A stretch of 64,000 bases of DNA from Sporosarcina sp. PTS2304 (GCF_003351785.1 NZ_CP031230.1:372001-436000); one strand, 5' to 3'. Positions 26,274-36,251 are shown, numbered from the stretch's first letter. The notes: generated by a model from the letters alone, not told the origin. Made by a program: numbers and translations.

Positions 26274-26346
26274 GTCCCGTTAGCTCAGTTGGGAGAGCGC
26301 TTGCTCGACAAGCAAGAGGTCACTGGTTCGAACCCAGTACGGGGCA
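26274..26346 (+). tRNA. tRNA-Val (anticodon GAC)
   Basis: A 73-nt cloverleaf folds: acceptor GTCCCGT/ACGGGGC (one G-U pair), D-stem GCTC/GAGC with an AGTTGGGA loop, anticodon stem CTTGC/GCAAG with the loop TCGACAA, T-stem ACTGG/CCAGT with TTCGAAC, discriminator A. The anticodon GAC is at 26307-26309 and reads GUC/GUU valine codons. The base before the anticodon is C, not the near-universal U33. CCA is not encoded. A terminator follows at 26399-26438. Confidence 0.88.
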
Positions 26347-26398
26347 TAGGTGCCAAACCTAAGTTATTTTACCGTCGGAACACGGTTCATAACAATAA

Positions 26399-26438
26399 GC
26401 AGTCCTATTAGACCGAATGTCTAGGGGCTGTTTTTTTA
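26399..26438 (+). terminator. Terminator after tRNA-Val
   Basis: GCAGTCCTATTAGAC and GTCTAGGGGCTGTTTTTTT form a stem with a U tract, about 50 bases after the tRNA. The 240 bases from here to the next gene hold only its likely promoter (TGTATAAT at 26648-26655). Confidence 0.8.
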
Positions 26439-26685
26439 TGGTGAAAATTAAATATCGGTTTACAGAATTGTCTATTTGATTTATACAGGTTTGTCCGTAA
26501 CGTGTAGAAAAATCTGTTTTTACTGGCTAAGACATATGATTAAATTTCTTACTTGTGAGACAGTGTGTCGTTCCCTAGCGCTTGCTAAGGAATCGTTTGT
26601 TTCTACAATTTATAAGATAGGGTTTAGCGCACACTAAAGCGCTGTAGTGTATAATTGAATTATCAGATAAGCGGGAGGAAGTTAG

Positions 26686-27582
26686 ATGAAAAAAAAGCAA
26701 AAGACTTATCGGGCAACAGAATATACAGTGACAGAAACAATCGAACTCTTGCCGTTTTTATTACAAGCTATGACGAAGAACAGCCGGAATTCGGTTAAAG
26801 CGATTCTGACTCGTGGTCAAGTGGCGGTAGATGGTCAACCGGTGACCCAACATAACCATTCACTACAGCCAGGTCAGAAGGTCAGCATACAAAGTAACCA
26901 AGCGTCGCTCAATCATTCAAAATTAGTAGGTGTGACGATTATACATGAAGATGATGATCTTATTATTATCAATAAAGAGGCGGGCCTCCTATCGGTTGCT
27001 TCAAAAACAGAAAATGAATTAACTGCCTACCGTCAAGTGACAAATTACGTTCAAAGTAGCCGTCCCGACCAACGCGTATTTGTTGTGCATAGGCTAGACA
27101 AAGACACGTCAGGTGTAATGATGTTTGCTAAAAATGAAAAAACACAACAAACGCTGCAAAACAATTGGAATGAATTCGTTAAAGAACGTATGTATACAGC
27201 TTTGGTAGAAGGGAAAGTAGTGAGCGAGTCGGGAACGATTAAATCTTGGCTTACTGAAAACAGTGCGTTCAAAGTATATTCGTCACCTGTTGATAATGGT
27301 GGTCAATATGCAGTCACACATTATAAAAGAATCCAGTCAAATAAAGACTTTTCACTTTTGGAAGTTCTTTTGGAAACGGGAAGAAAAAACCAAATTCGTG
27401 CTCATATGGAGGAATTGGGATATCCAGTAGTTGGAGATAAAAAATACGGAGCAACTAGTAATCCGTTACGCCGGTTAGGACTTCATGCAACTGCTTTATC
27501 CTTCATTCATCCACGAACTGGAAAAATAGTTCGATATGTGGCAGAAATACCTCAAATATTTATATCTCGTTCAAAAAAATAA
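26686..27582 (+). CDS. RluD/RluA-family pseudouridine synthase (second paralogue)
   Basis: Pseudouridine synthase acting on rRNA or tRNA. The catalytic Asp lies in VVHRLDKDTSGVMMFAKN; TGRKNQIRAHMEELGYPVVGDKKYG is the second family block. An S4-like N-terminal part (SRNSVKAILTRGQVAVDGQPV) is present. At 298 aa it is the usual size. GCGGGAGGAAG lies well spaced before ATG 26686. The target uridine cannot be read from sequence. It is a separate gene from the yjbO-like copy near 11 kb. Confidence 0.92.
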   Translation: MKKKQKTYRATEYTVTETIELLPFLLQAMTKNSRNSVKAILTRGQVAVDGQPVTQHNHSLQPGQKVSIQSNQASLNHSKLVGVTIIHEDDDLIIINKEAGLLSVASKTENELTAYRQVTNYVQSSRPDQRVFVVHRLDKDTSGVMMFAKNEKTQQTLQNNWNEFVKERMYTALVEGKVVSESGTIKSWLTENSAFKVYSSPVDNGGQYAVTHYKRIQSNKDFSLLEVLLETGRKNQIRAHMEELGYPVVGDKKYGATSNPLRRLGLHATALSFIHPRTGKIVRYVAEIPQIFISRSKK

Positions 27583-27583
27583 T

Positions 27584-27872
27584 AAACTGTTAAGCCATCC
27601 CTATTGATGAATCATATTATGTATAATTGATTCATTTAAATGCGATGTAGGCGATAGAAATAAGTGGGTAACTTTGGGTGGCTAGAATACAGTGGCTATT
27701 CGATTGGATAGAGTGACGCTGACTTTGAGTGTCTTGCGGCTTGCGCTTTCAGACGATACGCTTTCCGCCGCGTGCCCTCAGGAAAGCGTTCGGTTTCTCT
27801 CGGGAGAATCCTTAAGTGTACACTAACTCTACCAATACTCGTCAAAAGCACATCATTTCCAAAAGCCAATTT
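27584..27872 (+). repeat. Interspersed repeat, copy D (deleted form)
   Basis: Starts with AAACTGTTAAGCC close behind the previous stop codon. The left phrase GTCTTGCGGCTTGCGCTTTC AGACGATACGCTTTCC is fused to CGCCGCGTGCCCTCAGGAAA, the inner end of a type 2 module, and runs on to GAGAATCCTTAAG and the ACTCGTCAAAAGCACATC right-end phrase. The terminal repeats are degraded. Confidence 0.75.
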
Positions 27873-27886
27873 CTTAGTTAAGCTTG

Positions 27887-27929
27887 GAAGCATTCCTCTA
27901 GAAACTATAACTCTAGGGAATGCTTTTTT
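27887..27929 (+). terminator. Hairpin terminator before cadA
   Basis: GAAGCATTCCTCTAG and CTCTAGGGAATGCTTTTTT pair. It lies about 290 bases beyond the pseudouridine synthase stop, after repeat copy D, and insulates the cadA promoter. Confidence 0.75.
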
Positions 27930-27957
27930 CATTCTTACTTCCATTTGAATGAAGTAA

Positions 27958-28012
27958 TTGACAAATTTATCTGATTTACATATACTGAATATAACAATCA
28001 AACGAACGATTG
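27958..28012 (+). promoter_or_regulatory. cadA promoter and candidate operator
   Basis: TTGACA (27958-27963), a 17-base spacer and TATACT (27981-27986) form a near-ideal sigma-A promoter. Just downstream, CAATCAAACGAACGATTG (27995-28012) is an imperfect inverted repeat placed where ArsR/SmtB-type repressors such as CadC or CzrA would block transcription. The repressor identity is inferred. Confidence 0.65.
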
Positions 28013-28053
28013 AATGATTCGCTACTTTGAATCTTGTTGAAAGGATTGGTTCT

Positions 28054-30159
28054 ATGGCTACTGAGAAAAACGTCTATCGCTTACAAGGGCTATCTTGCAC
28101 AAGTTGTGCAGCGAAATTCGAAAAGAATGTCCGGCAAATTGACACAGTGGAAGATGTGCAGTTAAACTTTGGTGCTTCTAAATTAACAGTTGCCGGGAAT
28201 GCATCTATTGTACAACTAGAGCAAGCAGGTGCATTTGACGGAATTAAAGTATTTCCAGAAAAACAAAAAATTAGTACACAGCATACACCATTTTGGAAAA
28301 AACGCGAAAACCAAACGACTATTGCTTCACTTATTCTTTTGCTAGCTGGTTATGGCGTGTCTACAACTAATGGAGATCATAACTGGTTATCGATCGCTTT
28401 ATTTTTGGCAGCTATTTTAATCGGTGGATATAGCTTAATGAAAGAAGGACTAAGTAACCTCGTCAAATTAGAGTTTGATATGTCTACGTTGATGACAATT
28501 GCTGTGATCGGGGCAGCGTTGATTGGCGATTGGGCAGAGGGAGCTGTTGTAGTATTTTTGTTTTCAGTCAGTGAAGCATTAGAAAGCTACTCGATTGATA
28601 AAGCTAGAAATTCAATCAGCTCGTTAATTGAAATCGCACCGTCTACAGCTATCGTATTGCGCAATGGTCGGGAATTTGAAGTGGAAGTAGAAGATTTACA
28701 AATTAATGATGTGATATTAATTAAACCAGGGCAGAAGATCGCGATGGATGGGGAAGTAATCCAAGGAGATTCATCCGTCAATCAAGCAGCCATTACAGGA
28801 GAATCTGTGCCTGTTCATAAAGTCATCGGAAACGAAGTGTTTGCTGGAACGCTCAATGAAGAAGGTTCAATGCAAGTGCGTGTGACAAAGCTTGCGGAAG
28901 ATACTACTATAGCGAAAATTATTCATTTGGTGGAAGAAGCACAAGCAGAAAAAGCGCCTACACAACAATTTGTTGATCGCTTTGCAAAATACTATACACC
29001 TGCAATTCTTGTTATTTCTTTATTGATTATGGTACTCCCGCCGTTACTTGCTGGCGGAGCGTGGGGGGATTGGTTTTATAAAGGGTTAGTCGTACTCGTT
29101 GTCGGTTGCCCGTGCGCATTAGTTATTTCGACTCCGATTGCGATTGTCACAGCGATTGGTAACGCCGCACGAAATGGGGTTCTTATTAAAGGTGGAATTC
29201 ATTTAGAGGAAACAGGGCAAATCAAAGTCATTGCTTTCGATAAAACAGGCACGCTGACGGAAGGACGTCCAGAGGTAACGGATATTGTATCGGTGTCATC
29301 TTTGACGGAAGACGAATTATTGACTCAAGCAGCATCTATTGAAAAATTCTCTCAGCATCCGCTCGCTTCAGCTATTATGAGAGCATCTGAAAAAAGCTCG
29401 AATCGCCTGGCGGAAGTAAAAAACTTTCAATCGATTACAGGTAAAGGTGCAAAAGCTGAAATAGATGGTCAGCTAGTATATGTCGGTAGCCCAAACTTAT
29501 TCAAGGAAACAAGCGTAATAGACAATTCATATGAACAACAAATTATTGAATTGCAACGACAAGGAAAGACCGTCATGCTGATTTGGTCTGAATCAGGTCT
29601 ACACGGGTTAATCGCTGTAGCCGATCGAGTTCGTAAAAGCAGTTTATCGATTATTAAAAAGCTGCATCAACTAGGTATTGAAAAGACAGTAATGCTGACA
29701 GGAGACAACCAGTCAACTGCGACAGCTATTGGACAGCAGCTAGGCTTATCAGAAGTAAAAGCTGAGCTATTGCCTCATGAAAAAGTAAATATGATCAAGA
29801 AGTTAGAAGCGCATGGTAAAGTTGCAATGGTTGGGGATGGTGTCAATGATGCGCCTGCCTTAGCAACAGCGACTATCGGTATTGCGATGGGCGGCGCAGG
29901 AACAGATACTGCATTGGAGACTGCGGATATCGCACTTATGGCAGACGACTTGGAAAAATTGCCATATACAATAAAATTGAGTAAGCGAACGAAGCAAGTA
30001 ATTCTTCAAAATATTTCAATCGCCTTAGGATTAAAAATTATTGCTCTATTGCTAATTATTCCAGGATGGTTAACATTGTGGATGGCAGTTACAGCAGATA
30101 TGGGCGCGACTGTTATTGTCGTATTGAACTCTTTGCGATTAATGCGAAGCAACGTATGA
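28054..30159 (+). CDS. cadA: Heavy-metal translocating P1B-type ATPase (CadA-like)
   Basis: ATP-driven exporter of Zn2+/Cd2+/Pb2+-type ions. An N-terminal metal-binding domain has GLSCTSCAAKFEKNV. The transport motif CPC lies in VVGCPCALVISTP, the phosphorylation site is DKTGTLTEG, the SQHPLASAI segment contains the HP motif, and GDGVNDAPALA closes the ATP-binding part. CPC plus a C-x-x-C N-domain and no His-rich stretch favours CadA/ZntA-type specificity. ATG 28054 with AAAGGA nearby. No ArsR-family repressor gene lies next to it. Terminator at 30160-30196. Confidence 0.93.
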   Translation: MATEKNVYRLQGLSCTSCAAKFEKNVRQIDTVEDVQLNFGASKLTVAGNASIVQLEQAGAFDGIKVFPEKQKISTQHTPFWKKRENQTTIASLILLLAGYGVSTTNGDHNWLSIALFLAAILIGGYSLMKEGLSNLVKLEFDMSTLMTIAVIGAALIGDWAEGAVVVFLFSVSEALESYSIDKARNSISSLIEIAPSTAIVLRNGREFEVEVEDLQINDVILIKPGQKIAMDGEVIQGDSSVNQAAITGESVPVHKVIGNEVFAGTLNEEGSMQVRVTKLAEDTTIAKIIHLVEEAQAEKAPTQQFVDRFAKYYTPAILVISLLIMVLPPLLAGGAWGDWFYKGLVVLVVGCPCALVISTPIAIVTAIGNAARNGVLIKGGIHLEETGQIKVIAFDKTGTLTEGRPEVTDIVSVSSLTEDELLTQAASIEKFSQHPLASAIMRASEKSSNRLAEVKNFQSITGKGAKAEIDGQLVYVGSPNLFKETSVIDNSYEQQIIELQRQGKTVMLIWSESGLHGLIAVADRVRKSSLSIIKKLHQLGIEKTVMLTGDNQSTATAIGQQLGLSEVKAELLPHEKVNMIKKLEAHGKVAMVGDGVNDAPALATATIGIAMGGAGTDTALETADIALMADDLEKLPYTIKLSKRTKQVILQNISIALGLKIIALLLIIPGWLTLWMAVTADMGATVIVVLNSLRLMRSNV

Positions 30160-30196
30160 AAAAACTCCAGACGAATAAAACGTCTGGAGTTTTTTA
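30160..30196 (+). terminator. Terminator after cadA
   Basis: AAAAACTCCAGACG and CGTCTGGAGTTTTTT pair directly after the cadA stop. Confidence 0.9.
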
Positions 30197-30250
30197 TGTT
30201 TGGTGAAATGGTAGAATAGAAGTAGTATGAAAATGAGGAGTGTGAATGGT

Positions 30251-31639
30251 GTGGGTATGACAGGCAATGAGTTAGAAATCATCATGAACAAACAGAAAGC
30301 ATATTATGTGTCAGGTGTAACACGAAGTTTAGCGTTTCGAATTATGATGTTACAAAAATTATATGATGCGATTGAGCATTATGAAAAAGAAATTACAGAC
30401 GCACTCCATAAAGATTTACGTAAACCGCCACTTGAAACGTATGTAACTGAGATAGGGTTTGTTTTATCGAGTATTACTCATACATTAAAACATCTTGATG
30501 AGTGGATGGCACCTGAAAAAGTGAAAACACCGCTTCATTTACAGCCGGCAACAAGTATGATTATTAAACAGCCGTACGGTATTGCGCTTGTGATTGGACC
30601 TTTTAACTATCCGTTGCAATTATTGCTCGACCCTTTAGTAGGCGCCATTGCTGCTGGGAATTGTGCCGTATTAAAACCATCTGAAGATGCACCGCATATA
30701 GCGAGTGTTGTAGAAAAACTGATCGATCGTACATTTCCTTCAGATTATGTGACGGTTGTGCAAGGGGGCAAGGAAGTGACGACCACTTTATTGGCTGCGC
30801 CTTTTGATTATGTATTCTTCACGGGAAGTGCAGCTGTCGGGAAGGTTGTTATGAAAGCATGTGCAGAGAGATTAACACCTCTTACGCTGGAGCTAGGTGG
30901 GAAAAGCCCTGTAATTGTTGACAGTACAGCAGATATTCGAAAGACTGCAGAAAAAATTGTATGGGGGAAGTTCCTCAATACCGGACAGACTTGTATAGCG
31001 CCAGATTATGTCTTAGCTGATGTATCAATTTACGATCAACTACTTGATGAAATGAAAAAAGCCATTCAGCGATTTTATGGCAAAGACGCCCAAAAAAGTC
31101 CAGACTACGGGCGTATTATCAATAATCGACATTACCAAAGACTTGCGAATATTTTAGAACAAGACCAATTATATATCGTAGACGGCGGACGCGTAGATGC
31201 TGAAGATTTGTATATCGAACCGACACTTCTCGCATTACCCGATTGGAATCAGGCGAGTATGCAGGAAGAAATCTTCGGGCCGATCCTTCCTATTCTACCG
31301 TATGAGAGTTTAGGATTAGCTATTCAACAAATTAGTGCACTCCCTAAATCTCTGGCTGCTTATTTCTTTACAGAAAACGAAAAAGCAGCCGATCATTTTA
31401 TTGAAGCATTGCCATTTGGCGGAGGTTGCATTAACGATACTATTTCACATGCTGGGAATATCCATCTTCCTTTTGGCGGAATTGGGCCTTCAGGAATGAA
31501 TCAGTATCATGGAAAAGCAAGCTTTGAAACCTTTTCGCATTCAAAGTCTATTTTGAAAAAGAGTACAGCTGTAACTATGTCGGTCAGTTATCCGCCATAT
31601 AAAGGAAAATTATCATTCGTTAAACGATTTATCCGCTAA
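30251..31639 (+). CDS. Aldehyde dehydrogenase (NAD(P)-dependent)
   Basis: Oxidises aldehydes to acids. Seen: the co-substrate site IGPFNYPLQLLLDP and GNCAVLKPSE, FFTGSAAVGKVV, the general-base region TLELGGKSPVIVD and the catalytic Cys in NTGQTCIAPDYVL. At about 462 aa and with a C-terminal hydrophobic-basic tail it resembles the group including B. subtilis YwdH and long-chain (fatty) aldehyde dehydrogenases. GTG 30251 is 10 bases after GAGGAG (30235-30240) and is my preferred start; ATG 30257 and ATG 30227 are alternatives. Its last 27 bases overlap the convergent kinase gene. Confidence 0.9.
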   Translation: MGMTGNELEIIMNKQKAYYVSGVTRSLAFRIMMLQKLYDAIEHYEKEITDALHKDLRKPPLETYVTEIGFVLSSITHTLKHLDEWMAPEKVKTPLHLQPATSMIIKQPYGIALVIGPFNYPLQLLLDPLVGAIAAGNCAVLKPSEDAPHIASVVEKLIDRTFPSDYVTVVQGGKEVTTTLLAAPFDYVFFTGSAAVGKVVMKACAERLTPLTLELGGKSPVIVDSTADIRKTAEKIVWGKFLNTGQTCIAPDYVLADVSIYDQLLDEMKKAIQRFYGKDAQKSPDYGRIINNRHYQRLANILEQDQLYIVDGGRVDAEDLYIEPTLLALPDWNQASMQEEIFGPILPILPYESLGLAIQQISALPKSLAAYFFTENEKAADHFIEALPFGGGCINDTISHAGNIHLPFGGIGPSGMNQYHGKASFETFSHSKSILKKSTAVTMSVSYPPYKGKLSFVKRFIR

Positions 31640-32698
31640 AGGTAAAAAAATAGTAGTTTTAGTTCCGACGTTTTCTACACTCTCGATTTCCAAACAGCCT
31701 TGATGATCGAATATAATCTTTTTTAAAATCAAAATTCCGAGACCAGAGCCATTTTCTTTAGTAGTATAGAACGGCTGATCGATTGCTTTTAATGTAGAAG
31801 GACTCATACCGCAACCATTATCTTGAATAGTTATGCAAATAGACTGTTCTATTTCTTTTACAGTAATATCAATTTGACCATTTTGCGCAATAGCCTCATA
31901 ACTGTTCGAAAGTACATTATACAAACCTTGCTGTAAAGAGCGGCTATTGCCCAGCACTACCGCATGAGGCGTAGTTTTAATGAAATGGCAAGAGATGGAA
32001 TAGGTAGTAAACTTTTCAGTAAAATCATGCAACAATTCATCAATTATTTCAACAATAGAAATTCTCCTGTGGTTATGGAAAGATGGAGCTGCTAGTGATA
32101 AGAAATCAGTAATGATTTGGTTCACTTTAGCTACTTCAACTACCATAGTATTAGTGAAATGTTGATAAGGGTTTTTGGGATCTTCGTTCATAATCTGAGT
32201 GAATCCGCTAATAGCAGTCAGTGGATTTCTTATTTCATGTGCTAAAGCAGCAGCAATTATTCTTATATTTTGTAACTTTATTAATTCTACGCTTTTCTGT
32301 TCAAGTTTAAGCTGGGAAGTAATATCACGTGTAATATAAGAAATGGCTATTACTTCATCTTGCTCATTGAAAATAGGCGTCATATTCATTTCAGCATGAA
32401 AAGTTGACCCGTCCTTTCTTTTTTCAATTACACGTTTATAGCTGAAACTAATTCCTTTTTTTAACTTCTCAAGACGTTCTTGAACATTCATTAGTTCGTC
32501 TTCAGGATAAAAGTGAATAGGTTTTCCTTTACACTCTTCTAACGTCCAACCATATAGCTTTTCAAATGCAGGGTTGCATGTGATAATTCTATTTTTCATG
32601 TCGAAAACCGACATAGCATCTTGCGATTGTTTGAAAAATTGTTCAAAATGATTATAAAACTTGGCAGAATCTTTTTCTTGGATAGACAATGTACTCAC
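31613..32698 (-). CDS. PAS-domain sensor histidine kinase (orphan, sporulation-kinase type)
   Basis: Soluble kinase with no membrane helix. A PAS domain covers about residues 15-130 (FEKLYGWTLEECKGKPIHFYP), followed by the phospho-acceptor H-box ALAHEIRNPLTAISGF, N-box NSYEAIAQNGQ, G1 DNGCGMSPS and G2 GSGLGILILKKI. No response regulator is adjacent. The HEIRNPLT H-box is typical of kinases that feed the Spo0F phosphorelay (KinA-E class). This role is inferred. The start is GTG 32698 or, judged by GGGAAGTGAG, TTG 32689. Confidence 0.9.
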   Translation of the reverse strand: MSTLSIQEKDSAKFYNHFEQFFKQSQDAMSVFDMKNRIITCNPAFEKLYGWTLEECKGKPIHFYPEDELMNVQERLEKLKKGISFSYKRVIEKRKDGSTFHAEMNMTPIFNEQDEVIAISYITRDITSQLKLEQKSVELIKLQNIRIIAAALAHEIRNPLTAISGFTQIMNEDPKNPYQHFTNTMVVEVAKVNQIITDFLSLAAPSFHNHRRISIVEIIDELLHDFTEKFTTYSISCHFIKTTPHAVVLGNSRSLQQGLYNVLSNSYEAIAQNGQIDITVKEIEQSICITIQDNGCGMSPSTLKAIDQPFYTTKENGSGLGILILKKIIFDHQGCLEIESVENVGTKTTIFLPLADKSFNE

Positions 32699-32873
32699 TT
32701 CCCTATTTTGATACTAGCCTAGTGACTGTCCGCGGTGGATGTGTTGTATAAATGCGAGTATGATAGAAAGAACTAGCTGATCCTATTTTACCTTATTTTC
32801 GATCTATTAAAAATACTTAAAAAAAATTATTATTATAATTGAAATAGTCTGCTTACTTATTGGAGGAAAATGT

Positions 32874-34370
32874 ATGAATACAAATGAACTTTTATCTGTA
32901 CTGCCAGTGAAAACTATAAAAGGTATCGCGCCAAAACAAGTTACAGATTTGGCCGTAGATTCTAGAGCTGTGCAGGATGGAGGTGCCTTTGTTTGTTTGA
33001 AAGGATATACTGTAAATGGGCATCAGTTTGTAGAAAAAGCGATATTGAGTGGGGCGCGATTAATTATAGCATCCGAACCTGTTATAGTGGATGAAGATCG
33101 CGTTGCAGTTGTATATGTAGAAGATACGACAAAAGCCATTCAACTATTAGCATCAAAGTTTTATGACTACCCGTCTAAACGTTTGACTATGATAGGTGTA
33201 ACAGGAACGAATGGTAAAACAAGTGTTGGTAACATCATTCATGACATGTTGCGGCAAGCGGGTGAAAAGGCAGCGGTATCAGGAACGATTGGTTTTAAAT
33301 TGAATGATATTTTATATGAAACGGAAAATACAACAACAGACGTACTGACAACCCAACAAATGATTGCCCAAGCAGCAAATGAAGATTGCGAGTCGATGAC
33401 GATGGAAGTTTCCTCGCACGGTCTGGTAGAAGGGCGATTAGCGGGAACTGAATTTGATATTGCTATTTTTACGAATCTTACGCATGATCATTTGGATTAT
33501 CATAAAACGATGGAAAATTATTGCGCTGCGAAAGGTCTTCTATTTGCACAATTAGGACAGCAATTGGATCAATCAAAATACGCTATTATTAACGCGGATG
33601 ATCCTTGGAGTAGTAAACTATCGGAAATGACATCGTTTCCTATATTCACTTATGGAATTCATGTCAAGTCTTCCTTCCAAGCGACAAAAATTCAGCTCCT
33701 TGCCGATAAAACGGAATTTCAACTGCAAGCACCCGACGGCATCTATCCAGTCACGATGCCATTAATAGGGGAATTTAATATTTACAACGCATTAGCATCT
33801 ATTGCGGCTCTCTATGCTAAAGGAATGTCTATCGAAGAAATTTTACCTTTATTAGCTACTGTATCTACAGTGAAAGGTCGGTTAGAGAAAGTAGAAACAG
33901 ACTTGCCGTTAACAATTTTTGTGGATTATGCGCATTCACCAGATGCGATTGAAAAAGCCATAGCTACAGTACAACCTTTGAAAAAGGAAGGGACTCGCTT
34001 ATTATTTTTGATTGGTACAGGGGGAAACCGCGATCGCTTAAAGCGCCCGGTGATGGGAGAGAAAGCGGCAACTGCGGACTATGTCGTTTTTACAACGGAT
34101 GATCCAAGGGACGAGCCGTATGAGTCGATTGTTTCCGAGTTGAGTGCAACGATGCCGCATGCTCATTATGCGTGTATTGGTGATCGTGAAGAGGCAGTAC
34201 GTCATACGATCCAAATGGCTAATGAGGGAGATATTATTATTTTTGCTGGTAAGGGTCATGAAGATTTCCAAATCATCGGTTCCACGAAGTATCCACATTC
34301 TGATGCGGAGATTGCGTTGGATGAAGCGAGGAAGAAGTTCGGCAACACTGCTACAATGGATAAACACTAA
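32874..34370 (+). CDS. murE: UDP-MurNAc-tripeptide synthetase MurE
   Basis: ATP-dependent ligase that adds the third residue (meso-DAP or L-Lys) to UDP-MurNAc-L-Ala-D-Glu in peptidoglycan synthesis. The ATP loop is GVTGTNGKTSVGN, and the central domain has TTTDVLTTQQMIAQ, MEVSSHGLVEGRLAGT and FTNLTHDHLDYH. The substrate motif reads TTDDPRDEP. DNPR is usual in DAP enzymes and D(D/N)P(N/A) in lysine enzymes, so this one is mixed. The locus, isolated and followed by prfC, resembles the L-Lys ligase locus of Staphylococcus. GGAGG precedes ATG 32874. Confidence 0.92.
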   Translation: MNTNELLSVLPVKTIKGIAPKQVTDLAVDSRAVQDGGAFVCLKGYTVNGHQFVEKAILSGARLIIASEPVIVDEDRVAVVYVEDTTKAIQLLASKFYDYPSKRLTMIGVTGTNGKTSVGNIIHDMLRQAGEKAAVSGTIGFKLNDILYETENTTTDVLTTQQMIAQAANEDCESMTMEVSSHGLVEGRLAGTEFDIAIFTNLTHDHLDYHKTMENYCAAKGLLFAQLGQQLDQSKYAIINADDPWSSKLSEMTSFPIFTYGIHVKSSFQATKIQLLADKTEFQLQAPDGIYPVTMPLIGEFNIYNALASIAALYAKGMSIEEILPLLATVSTVKGRLEKVETDLPLTIFVDYAHSPDAIEKAIATVQPLKKEGTRLLFLIGTGGNRDRLKRPVMGEKAATADYVVFTTDDPRDEPYESIVSELSATMPHAHYACIGDREEAVRHTIQMANEGDIIIFAGKGHEDFQIIGSTKYPHSDAEIALDEARKKFGNTATMDKH

Positions 34371-34610
34371 GGGCTAGTGCAAGACTGGTTGGTATCGTTA
34401 CGGATTTTTTAAAGTGATAAGTTCACTGTAGTCACTTCAGCACTGGCGGTAGGCCTCCTACGTAGCGGCTACAGAAAACCGAACTCTTATTAACTCCAGA
34501 ATCCAATAAAAAGTCTAGTCATGTCCCAATACCCAATCATTCATTCATCATAATTCAAGATACGACCCGTCTAGATCGAGAGCATAAAATTATTTTGGCA
34601 TTTCATTGAA
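34371..34610. other. Intergenic stretch between murE and prfC
   Basis: No gene, terminator or member of the repeat families could be recognised in these 240 bases. TTGACA at 34627-34632 may be part of the prfC promoter, but no convincing -10 lies at the right distance. Confidence 0.4.
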
Positions 34611-34676
34611 AAAACATTGAAATGCGTTGACATACTCTCTATGATAGGAAACGTAACTATAAAGGAGAGTACCCTG

Positions 34677-36251
34677 ATGCAAAAAAATACACACGATGAA
34701 ATCACATCGCGGAGAACGTTTGCGATCATCTCGCATCCCGATGCCGGAAAAACAACTATAACTGAAAAACTTCTATACTTTGGTGGCGCTATTCGTGACG
34801 CAGGAACAGTCAAAGGAAAGAAAAGTGGGAAATTTGCCACTTCAGACTGGATGGAAATCGAAAAACAACGTGGAATTTCCGTCACATCCTCTGTACTGCA
34901 ATTTGACTACGATGGCAAACGCGTCAACATTCTGGACACACCTGGACACGAAGACTTCAGTGAAGATACGTACCGTACATTAATGGCAGTAGATGCCGCC
35001 GTTATGATGGTCGACTCGGCCAAAGGAATCGAACCACAAACGATTAAACTATTCAAAGTATGTAAAATGCGAGGAATTCCTATTTTTACATTCATTAATA
35101 AAATGGATAGACAAGGTAAAGAACCACTGGAGTTAATGGAAGAATTGGAAGAAGTGCTGGAAATACAGTCATATGCTATGAACTGGCCGATTGGAATGGG
35201 GAAAGAATTTCTAGGAATTTACGACCGTTTCAATAAGAGAGTAGAACTTGCGCGACCTGAAGATGACAATCGCTTCCTTCCCATTGATGAGGACGGTGAA
35301 CTTGCAGTTGAACATTCCATGACAGAAACGTCTTATTATAAGCAAGCAGTAGAAGATGTGATGTTATTGAATGAAGCAGGTAATGACTTCGATGAAGAAA
35401 GTATCGCCAAAGGGGAGTTAACTCCTGTGTTCTTCGGAAGTGCGTTAACGAATTTTGGAGTGCAAACTTTCTTAGAAACGTTCTTGCAGTTCGCTCCGCC
35501 ACCTCAACCACGAAAGACTAGAGAGGGCGATGAAGTAGATCCTGAATCCGAACTATTTTCAGGTTTTATCTTTAAAATTCAAGCGAATATGAACCCTGCT
35601 CACCGTGACCGTATTGCATTTGTTCGTATTGTGTCTGGTGAATTCGAGCGTGGAATGTCAGTGAATGTACCGCGGCTATCTAAAACATTTAAACTGACAC
35701 AAACTACACAGTTTTTAGCGGATGATCGGGAAACGGTAGATGAAGCGGTAGCTGGTGACATTATTGGATTATACGATACGGGGAACTATCAAATTGGTGA
35801 TACAGTAGTCGGCGGTAAAGGCAGTTTCGAGTTCGATGCACTTCCGCAGTTTACACCTGAATTATTCGTTAGAGTTGCGGCTAAAAATGTTATGAAATCC
35901 AAGCAGTTTCACAAAGGAATTTTGCAATTGGTGCAAGAAGGTGCAATTCAATATTACAAGACGTTGCATACGGAAGAGGTTATTTTAGGGGCGGTAGGTC
36001 AGCTTCAATTTGAAGTATTCGAACATCGTATGAAAGCAGAGTATCATGTAGATGTGCAAATGGAAACAATGGGTTCTAAAGTGGCACGCTGGATTGAAAA
36101 TGAAGAGGATGTAAAAGAATCGATGGCGGGTCAGCGAGCGTTGCTTGTAAAAGACCGTCATGAACGAAAAGTATTCTTATTTGAAAATGAATTTGCTATG
36201 CGCTGGTTCCACGACAAATATCCCGAAATCCGTCTATATAATTTATTATAA
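34677..36251 (+). CDS. prfC: Peptide chain release factor 3
   Basis: GTPase that recycles release factors RF1/RF2 from ribosomes after termination. Motifs are G1 [16 protein letters not shown], the switch region [14 protein letters not shown]3 [14 protein letters not shown] and G4 [10 protein letters not shown], followed by RF3-specific middle and C-terminal domains ([18 protein letters not shown]). Start ATG 34677 with AAAGGAGAG (34661-34669); a longer frame from 34617 lacks a site. B. subtilis is thought to lack RF3, while staphylococci have it next to murE. A strong terminator follows at 36267-36304. Confidence 0.95.
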   Translation: MQKNTHDEITSRRTFAIISHPDAGKTTITEKLLYFGGAIRDAGTVKGKKSGKFATSDWMEIEKQRGISVTSSVLQFDYDGKRVNILDTPGHEDFSEDTYRTLMAVDAAVMMVDSAKGIEPQTIKLFKVCKMRGIPIFTFINKMDRQGKEPLELMEELEEVLEIQSYAMNWPIGMGKEFLGIYDRFNKRVELARPEDDNRFLPIDEDGELAVEHSMTETSYYKQAVEDVMLLNEAGNDFDEESIAKGELTPVFFGSALTNFGVQTFLETFLQFAPPPQPRKTREGDEVDPESELFSGFIFKIQANMNPAHRDRIAFVRIVSGEFERGMSVNVPRLSKTFKLTQTTQFLADDRETVDEAVAGDIIGLYDTGNYQIGDTVVGGKGSFEFDALPQFTPELFVRVAAKNVMKSKQFHKGILQLVQEGAIQYYKTLHTEEVILGAVGQLQFEVFEHRMKAEYHVDVQMETMGSKVARWIENEEDVKESMAGQRALLVKDRHERKVFLFENEFAMRWFHDKYPEIRLYNLL

